From assembly GCA_029879665.1 (NCBI GenBank), contig JAOUPW010000022.1, positions 1 through 11,072 on the forward strand: a stretch of 11,072 bases of DNA, given 5' to 3'. The translations under genes and the position numbers were made by a program. Shown here piece by piece: positions 1-6,868 of this stretch (the stretch's first letter is position 1; each line of letters starts with the position of its first letter). The stretch comes from Rhodospirillales bacterium (GTDB taxonomy: Bacteria; Pseudomonadota; Alphaproteobacteria; Rhodospirillales; JAOUPW01). The notes beneath the pieces are model-generated. The model did not search any database, was not told where the DNA came from, and was given only the letters and a program-made list of their open reading frames with translations.

Positions 1-1
1 C

Positions 2-8
2 GTAATAC
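2..8. promoter_or_regulatory. Single GTAATAC operator-like site at left edge
   Basis: The first bases contain CGTAATACC, the same 7-bp odd palindrome that forms the three tandem operator pairs further right. Only one copy is visible because the window starts here; a partner 8 bp upstream would lie outside. It sits 3' of the minus-strand amidohydrolase, so it more likely belongs to a promoter of a gene to the left. This is a 7-bp match, so chance is possible. Confidence 0.4.
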
Positions 9-58
9 CTATATCCACCAGAATTTAATCCGGGGCAGGTTCGCAACTTCGGTTTTTC

Positions 59-1159
59 CTAAACATCTAATTTCAAAAGTTTTATCAGGTTTCCGTTAAG
101 GACGGCCTCGATATCGTCTTGGCTAAGTCCGGGAACGCTCAAAAGATGTTCGATCGGGTTAACATTCGTCATCCCGTATGGATGATCGGTCCCCAGAACC
201 AACTGCTCGATTCCACATTCGTTGATCAGGTGGGTTAGATTCTCGGTATTGTAAACCAAGGTATCGAAATAGATCTGACGGAGATATTCGCTCGGTTTTT
301 TGACTTCATTGCCACGTCCGCCACGATCGGCGCTGTTGTGCCCATGATCGAATCTCCCGATATAGCTCGGCAGGTATCCCCCGCCATGGGCGGCGACAAT
401 CTTGAGACCGGGGAATCGATCCAACGTTCCTTCATATATTAGGTGCGCCAACGCCACAGTCGTTTCCAGGGGATTGCCGATGATGTTCTCGAGAAATCCC
501 TTCCCCGCGAGTCGCTCCTTCGGATCGGGAAACCCTCTCGGGTGTATGAAGACGACGGCACCCAATTCTTCCGCCTTGGCCCAGAAGGGATGAAACTTTG
601 GATCCGACAGTTCCTCACCGTTGACACTACCGGTCACCATGCAACCTCGATGACCCAGTACTTTTACCGCATGATTCAATTGTTCCGCAGCCAAGTCGGG
701 GTACTGCAACGCGACCGCGCCAAGTGGAACGAAGCGGTCGGGATGGGTGGCGCTGACCTCCGTCAGCTTCTCGTTTTGCAGGCGGACGATCTGATCCGCC
801 AGGTCGCGCTCCGCCCAAAAGAAATATTGTCCGACCGAAATGCTTAGGACCTCCATATCGATCCCCATGCGGTCCATCTCCGCCAAGCGGACCGGAAGCT
901 TCTCAACGGGCTTGAGAGGGCCTTGGGCGAAAGGGTTTTTGCCGTTCAGTTCGGGACGGCCTTCGATCAACGGCCAGACTTCCGAAACCTGGGAATGGGC
1001 ATGCATATCGATCGTCAACATCCGCTTGCCGTTGATGGTCACCGGGCGCGGGGTATGGCTTTCGATGGTGGAGGGGTTTTTTGCACATGTGGGTTTATCG
1101 GCATGATAGGTGAGGTCACACCCGACGAATTCAATCCCGGTTCCCTGTAGATCGGTCAT
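59..1159 (-). CDS. Amidohydrolase family 2 (ACMSD-like decarboxylase/hydrolase)
   Basis: This 366-residue protein has the layout of the amidohydrolase_2 family (PF04909), which includes aminocarboxymuconate-semialdehyde decarboxylase (ACMSD), related aromatic-acid decarboxylases and hydratases, all metal-dependent TIM barrels. Visible metal-site residues are the HxH pair H53/H55 after strand 1 (TIDMHAH), H206 in FIHPRG, H258 in AAHGGG and D325 in GTDHPYG. The C-terminus DDIEAVLNGN..KLL is the usual family ending. The first 45 or so residues are an extension before the barrel, with C14 and C25. The start at 1159 is preferred: an AAGGAT ribosome site lies 8 nt upstream, while the internal Met47 has none. 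No signal peptide is seen, so it is cytoplasmic. It is divergent from the LVIVD gene. The family is near certain; the reaction (decarboxylation, hydration or hydrolysis) and substrate are not determinable. Confidence 0.92.
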   Translation of the reverse strand: MTDLQGTGIEFVGCDLTYHADKPTCAKNPSTIESHTPRPVTINGKRMLTIDMHAHSQVSEVWPLIEGRPELNGKNPFAQGPLKPVEKLPVRLAEMDRMGIDMEVLSISVGQYFFWAERDLADQIVRLQNEKLTEVSATHPDRFVPLGAVALQYPDLAAEQLNHAVKVLGHRGCMVTGSVNGEELSDPKFHPFWAKAEELGAVVFIHPRGFPDPKERLAGKGFLENIIGNPLETTVALAHLIYEGTLDRFPGLKIVAAHGGGYLPSYIGRFDHGHNSADRGGRGNEVKKPSEYLRQIYFDTLVYNTENLTHLINECGIEQLVLGTDHPYGMTNVNPIEHLLSVPGLSQDDIEAVLNGNLIKLLKLDV

Positions 1160-1199
1160 TTTGCGTTATCCTTTTCGTTCACCGTATCAACGGCAATCG

Positions 1200-1226
1200 T
1201 TGACATTTTCCGGTTGAGTCTATTTT
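1200..1226 (+). promoter_or_regulatory. Candidate promoter for the LVIVD-repeat gene
   Basis: TTGACA at 1200-1205 is followed by TATTTT at 1221-1226 with a 15-bp spacer. The -35 match is perfect but the spacer is short. The box forms an inverted repeat with TGTCAA at 1242-1247, so the two divergent genes seem to be read from face-to-face overlapping promoters. The region lacks the GntR-type operator found elsewhere in the window. Confidence 0.3.
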
Positions 1227-1247
1227 GTTTTGGAACGGCGCTGTCAA
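1217..1247 (-). promoter_or_regulatory. Candidate promoter for the amidohydrolase gene
   Basis: On the minus strand a perfect -35 box TTGACA (complement of 1242-1247) is followed 19 bp later by TAGACT (complement of 1217-1222). The spacing is longer than ideal and the -10 box is only 4/6, so this is tentative. It faces, and overlaps, the candidate plus-strand promoter that begins at 1200. No GTAATAC operator is present. Confidence 0.3.
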
Positions 1248-1287
1248 TTTTCATGTTTATATTGCTTAGAATTAAGGAAGTGACGGA

Positions 1288-2409
1288 ATGATAAACGCAA
1301 AAGGCATCAGAGGGGTATCGTATTTTGATTGTCCAGGCGGCGGACAGGTCGTTGTCGATGGCACAACGGCTTATATCGGCCACCTCAAAGGACCTGAAGC
1401 GACGACCATTGTCGATGTCAGCGATCCGGCTAATCCGCGTCAAATCGCACAGCTCATGTGCGCCCATTCCGGGGTGCACGCCCACAAGGTGCGCGTCAAA
1501 AACGGACTTATGCTCACCAACTATGAGGCAAAGAGATATACAGGAACTCCCGATCCGGGTTTTGTCGGCGGCCTGTCCGTTTACGATATTTCAACTCCCA
1601 GCGATCCCCGTCGTATTTCCTTTTGGCCCTGCGCCGGCAGCGGGATTCATCGTTTCACTTTTGATGGCCGGTACGCCTACATATCGCCCGAAATGGAAGG
1701 TTACATCGGCAATATCGTTTTGATCCTGGACCTCCAGGATCCGGCCAAACCGAAAGAGGTTGGGCGCTGGTGGGTGCCCGGTCAATGGATTGCGGGTGGG
1801 GAGGAACCGACCTGGGAAGGAAACGCCTACCGTTGCCATCACCCCATCCGGCGTGGAAATCGCCTGTATGTCAGTTATTGGAAGGGGGGTTACTTTATCC
1901 TCGACATCGAGGATATGGCGAATCCGAAATGTATCGCCGGGCTCGATCAACGTAACGTTTACCCTTATCCAACGCATACGGTGCTGCCGTTGCCTCGGCG
2001 GCTCCAGGGGCGCGACGTCATGCTGGTTGCTGACGAAGATGTCGCTCGACCCGACGATTGGCCAGGTGCTTTCATGTGGTTGATTGATATTGAGGACGAA
2101 ACCAATCCCGTACCGCTTTCAACATTCCAACTGGATCACGTTGACGGCAGTTCCCGACCGCCCCGATCCGGCTGTCATCAGCCGGTTGAGGAATTCGAGG
2201 GTACGGAAATTCCCGTGGCATGGTTCAGCGAAGGTTTGCGGATTGTCGATGTTTCCAACCCCCACAGTCCAAAGGAAACGGCTTATTTCGTTCCGCCGGT
2301 GCCTGAGGGCGAAGAGCGGGTGCAAAGTAATGATGTGTGCCTCGACGATCGCGGGCTAATTTACCTGATCGACCGGTGCCGGGGCCTGCATATTCTTGAA
2401 CGAGAGTAA
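1288..2409 (+). CDS. LVIVD-repeat beta-propeller protein
   Basis: This 373-residue protein is built of LVIVD-type repeats (PF08309): TTIVDVSDPANP (39-50), LSVYDISTPSDP (96-107), VLILDLQDPAKP (144-155), YFILDIEDMANP (202-213), MWLIDIEDETNP (263-274), LRIVDVSNPHSP (317-328) and a closing YLIDRCRGLHIL (359-370). Six to seven blades imply a closed beta-propeller. Histidines recur at the equivalent place before the outer strand of successive blades (H66, H121, H184/H185, H230, H297). There is no signal peptide, so it is predicted cytoplasmic, unlike many LVIVD proteins that are exported. AAGGAAG at 1274-1280, 7 nt before ATG, fixes the start. No catalytic function is established for the family to my knowledge; a metal-binding or scaffolding role in the same pathway is inference. 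The fold assignment is solid. Confidence 0.88.
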   Translation: MINAKGIRGVSYFDCPGGGQVVVDGTTAYIGHLKGPEATTIVDVSDPANPRQIAQLMCAHSGVHAHKVRVKNGLMLTNYEAKRYTGTPDPGFVGGLSVYDISTPSDPRRISFWPCAGSGIHRFTFDGRYAYISPEMEGYIGNIVLILDLQDPAKPKEVGRWWVPGQWIAGGEEPTWEGNAYRCHHPIRRGNRLYVSYWKGGYFILDIEDMANPKCIAGLDQRNVYPYPTHTVLPLPRRLQGRDVMLVADEDVARPDDWPGAFMWLIDIEDETNPVPLSTFQLDHVDGSSRPPRSGCHQPVEEFEGTEIPVAWFSEGLRIVDVSNPHSPKETAYFVPPVPEGEERVQSNDVCLDDRGLIYLIDRCRGLHILERE

Positions 2410-2446
2410 TGCCCGGTGAGCATCCGCGTGTTTGAAGCGATTATAT

Positions 2447-2471
2447 TTCCCAGGGCTTCGCCGGGAAGTTT
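2447..2471 (+). terminator. Weak hairpin after the LVIVD gene
   Basis: TTCCC (2447-2451) pairs with GGGAA (2463-2467), and an inner GGC-TTC-GCC closes the loop after a 2-nt bulge. A short GTTTA follows. It lies 38 nt past the LVIVD stop and could be a weak intrinsic terminator separating that gene from the flavoprotein operon. The T tract is poor, so this is tentative. Confidence 0.35.
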
Positions 2472-2472
2472 A

Positions 2473-2507
2473 TCCTGACGCAATGGTTGATAAAATATGC
2501 ATCAGGA
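2473..2507. repeat. Imperfect 10-bp inverted repeat upstream of the flavoprotein promoter
   Basis: Arms TCCTGACGCA (2473-2482) and TGCATCAGGA (2498-2507) are complementary at 9 of 10 positions around a 15-nt AT-rich loop. It is centred about 55 bp upstream of the -35 box at 2543. It could be a second terminator stem, or a binding site for an activator. There is no T tract directly after it. Confidence 0.35.
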
Positions 2508-2542
2508 ACAACCCTAAAGTTTCTGTTCGGGGAAAGGTTAGA

Positions 2543-2571
2543 TTGACCAAATCGTAATACCGTAATACTAT
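2543..2571 (+). promoter_or_regulatory. Promoter of the flavoprotein/TTT operon
   Basis: TTGACC (2543-2548), a 17-bp spacer and TACTAT (2566-2571) form a sigma70-type promoter. The predicted transcript start near 2578 leaves a leader of about 43 nt before the GTG at 2621. A tandem GTAATAC pair fills the spacer and runs into the -10 box, so a bound regulator would block RNA polymerase. The bases 2543-2568 match 8704-8729 at 24 of 26 positions, which strongly supports shared control. Confidence 0.65.
2554..2568. promoter_or_regulatory. Tandem GTAATAC operator pair (flavoprotein operon)
   Basis: GTAATAC occurs at 2554-2560 and again at 2562-2568, 8 bp apart start to start. Each copy is an odd palindrome GTA-A-TAC, matching the GTnnnAC core known for FadR-subfamily GntR operators. 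The likely binder is the GntR/FCD protein encoded at 7974-8663 (inference from the identical sites in front of its own gene). Confidence 0.65.
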
Positions 2572-2620
2572 GCCACATAATTAAGAATAACTTTTACGAT
2601 CCAATAGCGGGGGCAGGCGC

Positions 2621-4351
2621 GTGAAAGACGACTGGAAGACGATTGATACCGATCTCTTGATTATTGGCGGGGGGGTCGCGGGATGTATGGCCGCCATTCC
2701 CGCGCTTGAGGCCGGTCTCGATGTGGTTATTTGTGAAAAGGGCAAGGTTCTCGACCACTGCGGAAGCGTCGGCTGTGGAGTTGACCAGTATCTGACGGTT
2801 ATGGACAGCGGGCCCGAGTGGGACACGCCCGAATTTCTGCTCAAGTATGTGCCTGAATTGACGGACGGCATCGTCGACATGGCCGTCACCAGCAAGCTCA
2901 TTCACCAGATGCCCCGTATTTTCCGCAAGATCGAATCCTTCGGAGTCAACTTCAAGGACCCGCGAACGGACGACTATTATCGCCTTCGCTCCTTCGGTCT
3001 GCCGGGAACCTATCACGTCAATTTCGACGGCACCGACTTCAAAAAACTCATAGGCCAACAAGTGCGTCGCGCCAAGGGAGCCGTCCTCATGCGCACCATG
3101 GGAGTTCAGATCCTAACAGAGGACAACCGGGTTTACGGGGGGATTGCCTTTAATTTCCGGACCGGTGAATGGTACGCCATTCGTGCGAAGGCCGTAATGC
3201 TTGCGACCGGCGACGTTAACCGCATTTCGAAAAACGCATCCGGCGTCGCCTTTGATAGCTGGCATTGCCCCTATAACACAGGCGACGCGCAAGCCATGGG
3301 ATATCGTGCCGGCGCCACCTTGGCGAATATGGAATCCGTCGAGACAACGCTAACTCCGAAAGGATTTTCATCCCAGGGACTTAATGCGTTGGTCAGCCTA
3401 GGGGCGCATTTTCTCAACAAAGACGGCGAAAGGTTTATGTTCAAATACACTGAAAAAGGCGAAAACGCCCGGCGGGCGGTTATCGCCGATGCCGTGATTA
3501 ACGAATACCTTCTCGGCAATGGTCCTATTTACGTTGATTGCAGCGTTATGCCCAAGGCGGAACTCGACTTTCTCGAAGAAACCCTGCAAGTCGACCGTTA
3601 CACCATGCCGGCATTCTATCAGCAGAAAAAACACGATATACGGACGCAACCGATTGAAGTTTCAGTTTCCGAGCTCAGTATCCGCCGCAGCGGTGTGTAT
3701 TTCCGCGGCAGCGGCCTTGCGGTCGATACCAATGGGGAGACGTCGATCGAGGGATTGTTCTCCGCCGGCGATTGCGCAACGGTCAGCGGCGGCGTCGCGG
3801 GAGCTGCCGTGCTAGGACATATGGCGGGCGAGGGTGCGGTTCAAAGAATTCAAAGAACCTCGGATAAACGGCCCGAGATTGATTCCAGGATGGCGGAAGA
3901 CATCCGCGCCGGGGCGATGGCACATATAGGCCGTCAGGAAGGGGATAGCTGGCAACAGTTCGAGGAAAAAACCCGGCAAACCGTCACTGATTATGTCGGC
4001 TTTCGCCGAACCGATAAGGGGCTGAAAATGGCCCTTGAAACTCTAAAGTCCTTGGCCAAGAAGGAACCCGAATTAAAGGCGGATGATCTACATGGTTTGA
4101 TGCGAGTGCACGAATCTCAAAACATACGCCTCAATGCCGAGATTATGGCTCAGGCCTCCTTATCCAGAAAGGAAACGCGGACCGGGGCCTCCCATTGGCG
4201 ATTGGATTATCCGGATACGGATAATGAGAACTGGCAAAAATTCATTCTTGTCGATCGGGGTAAGAATGGACCGGAGCTGCGGACACTGGATTGTAGCCGC
4301 CCCCTATCAGACGGTTTCTCTCGCACCAAGAGCAAAGGGGCCGCAGCGTAG
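2621..4351 (+). CDS. FAD-dependent oxidoreductase, adenylylsulfate-reductase alpha/fumarate-reductase-like
   Basis: This 576-residue flavoprotein belongs to the succinate dehydrogenase/fumarate reductase/AprA superfamily. The FAD-binding Rossmann motif IIGGGVAG is at 14-21, with the ribose-binding acidic E39 at the end of strand 2. ATGDVN is at 195-200 and the second FAD motif GLFSAGDCA at 378-386. A helical C-terminal domain holds SRKETRTGASHWRLDYPDTD at 515-534, like the family tail SRxESR...DYPDRDD. The segment around WHCPYNTGDAQAMGYRAGA (214-232) resembles AprA more than SdhA. R284/R285 in ENARRAV is a candidate for the catalytic arginine region. It is shorter than true AprA. The GTG start has a weak upstream GGGGGCAGG. 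No Tat or Sec signal is seen, so it is cytoplasmic. The gene is 13 nt before the ferredoxin gene, which probably encodes its electron partner. True sulfate reduction is unlikely because sat and qmo genes are absent here; the substrate is unknown. Confidence 0.9.
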   Translation: MKDDWKTIDTDLLIIGGGVAGCMAAIPALEAGLDVVICEKGKVLDHCGSVGCGVDQYLTVMDSGPEWDTPEFLLKYVPELTDGIVDMAVTSKLIHQMPRIFRKIESFGVNFKDPRTDDYYRLRSFGLPGTYHVNFDGTDFKKLIGQQVRRAKGAVLMRTMGVQILTEDNRVYGGIAFNFRTGEWYAIRAKAVMLATGDVNRISKNASGVAFDSWHCPYNTGDAQAMGYRAGATLANMESVETTLTPKGFSSQGLNALVSLGAHFLNKDGERFMFKYTEKGENARRAVIADAVINEYLLGNGPIYVDCSVMPKAELDFLEETLQVDRYTMPAFYQQKKHDIRTQPIEVSVSELSIRRSGVYFRGSGLAVDTNGETSIEGLFSAGDCATVSGGVAGAAVLGHMAGEGAVQRIQRTSDKRPEIDSRMAEDIRAGAMAHIGRQEGDSWQQFEEKTRQTVTDYVGFRRTDKGLKMALETLKSLAKKEPELKADDLHGLMRVHESQNIRLNAEIMAQASLSRKETRTGASHWRLDYPDTDNENWQKFILVDRGKNGPELRTLDCSRPLSDGFSRTKSKGAAA

Positions 4352-4352
4352 C

Positions 4353-4357
4353 GGGAG
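4353..4357 (+). promoter_or_regulatory. Ribosome-binding site fixing the ferredoxin start
   Basis: GGGAG lies 7 nt before ATG 4365 and directly after the flavoprotein stop (4349-4351). It favours the 92-residue product over a much longer in-frame reading that would begin at 4134 inside the flavoprotein gene and has no supporting domain. Confidence 0.7.
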
Positions 4358-4364
4358 ATGGCAT

Positions 4365-4643
4365 ATGTCGGATAGCAAACAAAAAGTCCATAATCCCATT
4401 CAGATCAATACGGAAACATGTATCCGGTGTGATTTTTGCGACTGGATCTGCCCCGGCGATCTTATCTATCACGAGGATGGCAACAAGGAGCATCTGCCTG
4501 TTGTCGCATATCCAGATGAATGCTGGTTCTGCGGGCTTTGCCAAAAGATTTGTCCCGTCGATGCCATCACGATTATTTTTCCGGAGCAGATGATCAATAA
4601 TAAAACTGATGTGACAACTTTGCTGGGTAAGGTCGTTGAATAA
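4365..4643 (+). CDS. AprB-like 2x[4Fe-4S] ferredoxin
   Basis: This small 92-residue protein has two complete cysteine motifs: C19-xx-C22-xx-C25-xxx-C29-P and C53-xx-C56-xx-C59-xxx-C63-P, enough for two [4Fe-4S] clusters. The patterns ICPGDLI and PDECWFCGLCQKICPVDAI closely resemble the core of the adenylylsulfate reductase beta subunit. W54, immediately after C53, matches the CW of AprB, whose tryptophan lies between FAD and the first cluster in known structures (from family knowledge). It lacks AprB's long C-terminal part that wraps around AprA, and its first cluster motif has canonical spacing with no insertion. It follows the flavoprotein by 13 nt, so the two probably form a two-subunit enzyme or redox relay in the cytoplasm. 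The physiological partner of the ferredoxin is unknown. Confidence 0.9.
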   Translation: MSDSKQKVHNPIQINTETCIRCDFCDWICPGDLIYHEDGNKEHLPVVAYPDECWFCGLCQKICPVDAITIIFPEQMINNKTDVTTLLGKVVE

Positions 4644-4707
4644 GATCCCATGTAACTTTAGCCCGGTGAATGTGCGTTGAAGATAATTCCCGCTGAGGTG
4701 GTCCCTA

Positions 4708-6213
4708 ATGCTTGAAGCCATCGTCGACGGCCTTACGGCCCTGTTAACTCCGCAAGCCGGTTTATTTATGTTTATCGGCGTAATCTACGGTTTGGTGGTA
4801 GGAATATTGCCAGGCCTAGGTGGGATTGTGGCGATGGCTCTGCTGCTTCCGTTTGCCTATGGTTATGAAACCCCAGCGATGTTGGCGCTACTGCTTGGCG
4901 CGCACATCGCCACCATTTGGGGTAGTTCGGTAACGGGTATTTTGTTCAAGGTTCCCGGAGCAGCCAAGAGCCTCGCACTTATATTCGACGGCTATCCATT
5001 AACCCTGCAAGGTCAGGCAAGCCGGGCGCTGGGAGCCTCGGCTACAGCCGCATTGTTGGGGGGCATTATTGGCGCGATCTTTCTGGCCATCAGCATTCCC
5101 ATCGTACGTCCCGTCATGCTTTACCTCGGGCCGCCTGAATATCTCATGATGGCGCTATGGGGGCTTACTATCATCGCCACGTTTAGCGAAGGCTCGCTTC
5201 TTAAGGGATTGGTCGCCGCCTGCATCGGCGTGCTCATCGCTTTCATCGGTATGGACCCGGTTACGGCGACGCCCCGGTTTACCTTCGACAGCATTTTCCT
5301 GCTTGACGGAATTTCTTTTCCGGTTGCCATGATTGGCCTCTTCGCAGTTTCCGAAATGATGAAGCTCTTTGTCAAAGGCGGCTCCATTCTGGACCGGGAT
5401 GTAACGAATGAGGATAGTTCGGTCCTGGACGGCGTTAAAGATGCGTTTCGGCACTGGTGGCTGGTGGTGCGGTCAAGCCTGTTGGGCGTATGGATCGGAG
5501 TGCTCCCCGGGATCGGGGCCAGCGTCGGTGGTATTGCTGCCTACGCCCATGCTGTGCAAACCTCAAAAACCCCAGAACGTTTTGGCAAAGGTGCGATCGA
5601 AGGCGTTATCGCTCCAGATGCGACGGTAGGCGCCAATGAAGGCGGTGGTCTTATGCCGACCCTCGCATTTGGCATTCCGGGCGGGGAAAGTATGGCTATT
5701 TTGCTGATTGCTTTTATCAGCATGGGGGTTACACCCGGCCCGCAAATGCTGACAAATAACCTCGATCTGGTCTTCACCATGATGTGGATTATCGTCCTCG
5801 CCAATGTGATGACGACATTGATTGGTCTTGTGTGTACCCCCTATTTGGCGCGTCTGCCTTCAATGAACCCCAACCTTATGATCCCCTTGGTTTTGTCGGT
5901 GTGCTTCATCGGTGCTTTTGCCACGCGTGGCCATATTGAAGATGTTGTCGTTGCCACTGTGTTCGGCGGGATTGGCTACATCATGGACAAGTACAATTAT
6001 TCAAGGGCCAACTTGGTTATTGGAATGGTCTTGGCCGAGATGATTGAACGCAATCTGCATATTTCGCTCTCGCTTTATGGCGACAGCTTTATCTTCACCC
6101 GGCCGATCACTCTGACAATGTTTATCTTTATTATCGTGACTACGGCAATGCCATTTATTCGGAACTGGCGGCGGAATCGGGCTCTGGCAACTGAAACTGG
6201 GGGTGTCCAATGA
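4708..6213 (+). CDS. tctA: Tripartite tricarboxylate transporter permease, TctA family
   Basis: This 501-residue polytopic inner-membrane protein is the large permease of a TTT transporter (PF01970), which imports carboxylated solutes using ion gradients. Signatures visible are GLVVGILPGLGGIVAMALLLP near residues 28-48, its internal-repeat counterpart GVLPGIGASVGGIAAYAHA, and the segment GVIAPDATVGANEGGG followed by MPTLAFGIPGGESMAILL. Around twelve hydrophobic segments fit the family, and the length is typical. GAGGTG ends 7 nt before the ATG. It follows the ferredoxin gene by 64 bp and overlaps tctB by 4 bp (ATGA at 6210-6213), implying translational coupling. The symbol denotes family membership; the substrate is not established as citrate or tricarballylate. 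Confidence 0.93.
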   Translation: MLEAIVDGLTALLTPQAGLFMFIGVIYGLVVGILPGLGGIVAMALLLPFAYGYETPAMLALLLGAHIATIWGSSVTGILFKVPGAAKSLALIFDGYPLTLQGQASRALGASATAALLGGIIGAIFLAISIPIVRPVMLYLGPPEYLMMALWGLTIIATFSEGSLLKGLVAACIGVLIAFIGMDPVTATPRFTFDSIFLLDGISFPVAMIGLFAVSEMMKLFVKGGSILDRDVTNEDSSVLDGVKDAFRHWWLVVRSSLLGVWIGVLPGIGASVGGIAAYAHAVQTSKTPERFGKGAIEGVIAPDATVGANEGGGLMPTLAFGIPGGESMAILLIAFISMGVTPGPQMLTNNLDLVFTMMWIIVLANVMTTLIGLVCTPYLARLPSMNPNLMIPLVLSVCFIGAFATRGHIEDVVVATVFGGIGYIMDKYNYSRANLVIGMVLAEMIERNLHISLSLYGDSFIFTRPITLTMFIFIIVTTAMPFIRNWRRNRALATETGGVQ

Positions 6214-6782
6214 GCAGGCACACTCAAGAAAATATTCTTGCTTTTGTCCTCCTTTGTTTCTTCGTGGGGATAATCATCCTCAGCAGTGAATATGGGCCAA
6301 GGGCGAGACTGGTCCCGATACCGATTTCTGTGCTCGGCATGATCCTGCTCGCCATTCAAATTATTTGGCAGAACTTGCGCCCGGCGGATGAGCTGCATGT
6401 GGATGTTCTCGAATTTCTTACCAAACAAGAAATAAAACCGGGCGAAACTGAGGGTTCCGTTCAGGCTTCTTCCTCCGCACCGGAGCCCGTACATACGGCA
6501 TCCAAAAATCCAGCGGAAAGTGGCGGTTTGACGAGCAACATGCGAGAAACCGTCGCCTTTGGAAAAGTTATTCTTTTTACAGGCTTATTCCTTCTGTTTG
6601 GTCCTATTCCTTCGATTTTTATATTTACCTTTGGATATTTTTTCTTAAGCCGCCATTTTTCGTGGCAGAAGGCGCTTTTTTATAGCGCAGTGTTTAGTGC
6701 TGTTATTTATGGATTGTTCGTGGAAGGTCTTCAAATCCAACTCTATCATGGCGTTCTGGATCCATTGATAAACAATTATTGA
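6210..6782 (+). CDS. tctB: Tripartite tricarboxylate transporter small membrane subunit, TctB family
   Basis: This 190-residue membrane protein matches the TctB layout (PF07331). Two hydrophobic segments are at about 9-50. A long polar loop at about 55-112, rich in Glu, Ser and Pro, is variable in the family. Two or three more hydrophobic segments lie between about 113 and 180, including VILFTGLFLLFGPIPSIFIF. It is the obligate small partner of TctA in the inner membrane. The start codon overlaps the tctA stop as ATGA, and this arrangement supports the start choice. The sequence itself is poorly conserved, so the call rests on topology plus position between tctA and tctC. Confidence 0.88.
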   Translation: MSRHTQENILAFVLLCFFVGIIILSSEYGPRARLVPIPISVLGMILLAIQIIWQNLRPADELHVDVLEFLTKQEIKPGETEGSVQASSSAPEPVHTASKNPAESGGLTSNMRETVAFGKVILFTGLFLLFGPIPSIFIFTFGYFFLSRHFSWQKALFYSAVFSAVIYGLFVEGLQIQLYHGVLDPLINNY

Positions 6783-6855
6783 ATCATGTTTGAGCTGTTG
6801 CACGTTATTTAGCGAACATAACAATAAGAAAAAACTTCAACCTTAAGTAAACAGT

Positions 6856-6860
6856 GGAGG
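6856..6860 (+). promoter_or_regulatory. Ribosome-binding site fixing the tctC start
   Basis: GGAGG at 6856-6860 lies 8 nt before ATG 6869. An in-frame GTG at 6854 would place this Shine-Dalgarno sequence inside the coding region and add five residues before the signal peptide, so the ATG is preferred. Confidence 0.75.
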
Positions 6861-6868
6861 AAAATATT

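Noticed and set aside
443..847. 134-codon plus-strand open frame antisense to the amidohydrolase
   Set aside because: It has no recognisable motif and lies wholly within a well-supported minus-strand enzyme gene whose metal-site residues fall in the other frame.
1182..1193. CCGTATCAACGG as a possible GntR site
   Set aside because: The half-sites CCGT/ACGG are separated by 4 bp and the GTnnnAC core of the real operators is missing; there is no tandem partner.
4134..4364. In-frame upstream extension of the ferredoxin reading frame inside the flavoprotein gene
   Set aside because: It overlaps the flavoprotein C-terminal domain in another frame, encodes no recognisable domain, and the ATG at 4365 has a good ribosome-binding site.
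2621..4643. True adenylylsulfate reductase (aprBA) for sulfur metabolism
   Set aside because: The subunits are shorter than AprA and AprB, the beta tail is missing, no sat, qmo or dsr genes are nearby, and the operon encodes an organic-acid transporter.
6804..6822. GTTAT/ATAAC inverted repeat between tctB and tctC as a terminator
   Set aside because: The stem is only 5 AT-rich base pairs with a 9-nt loop and no T tract, too weak to call.
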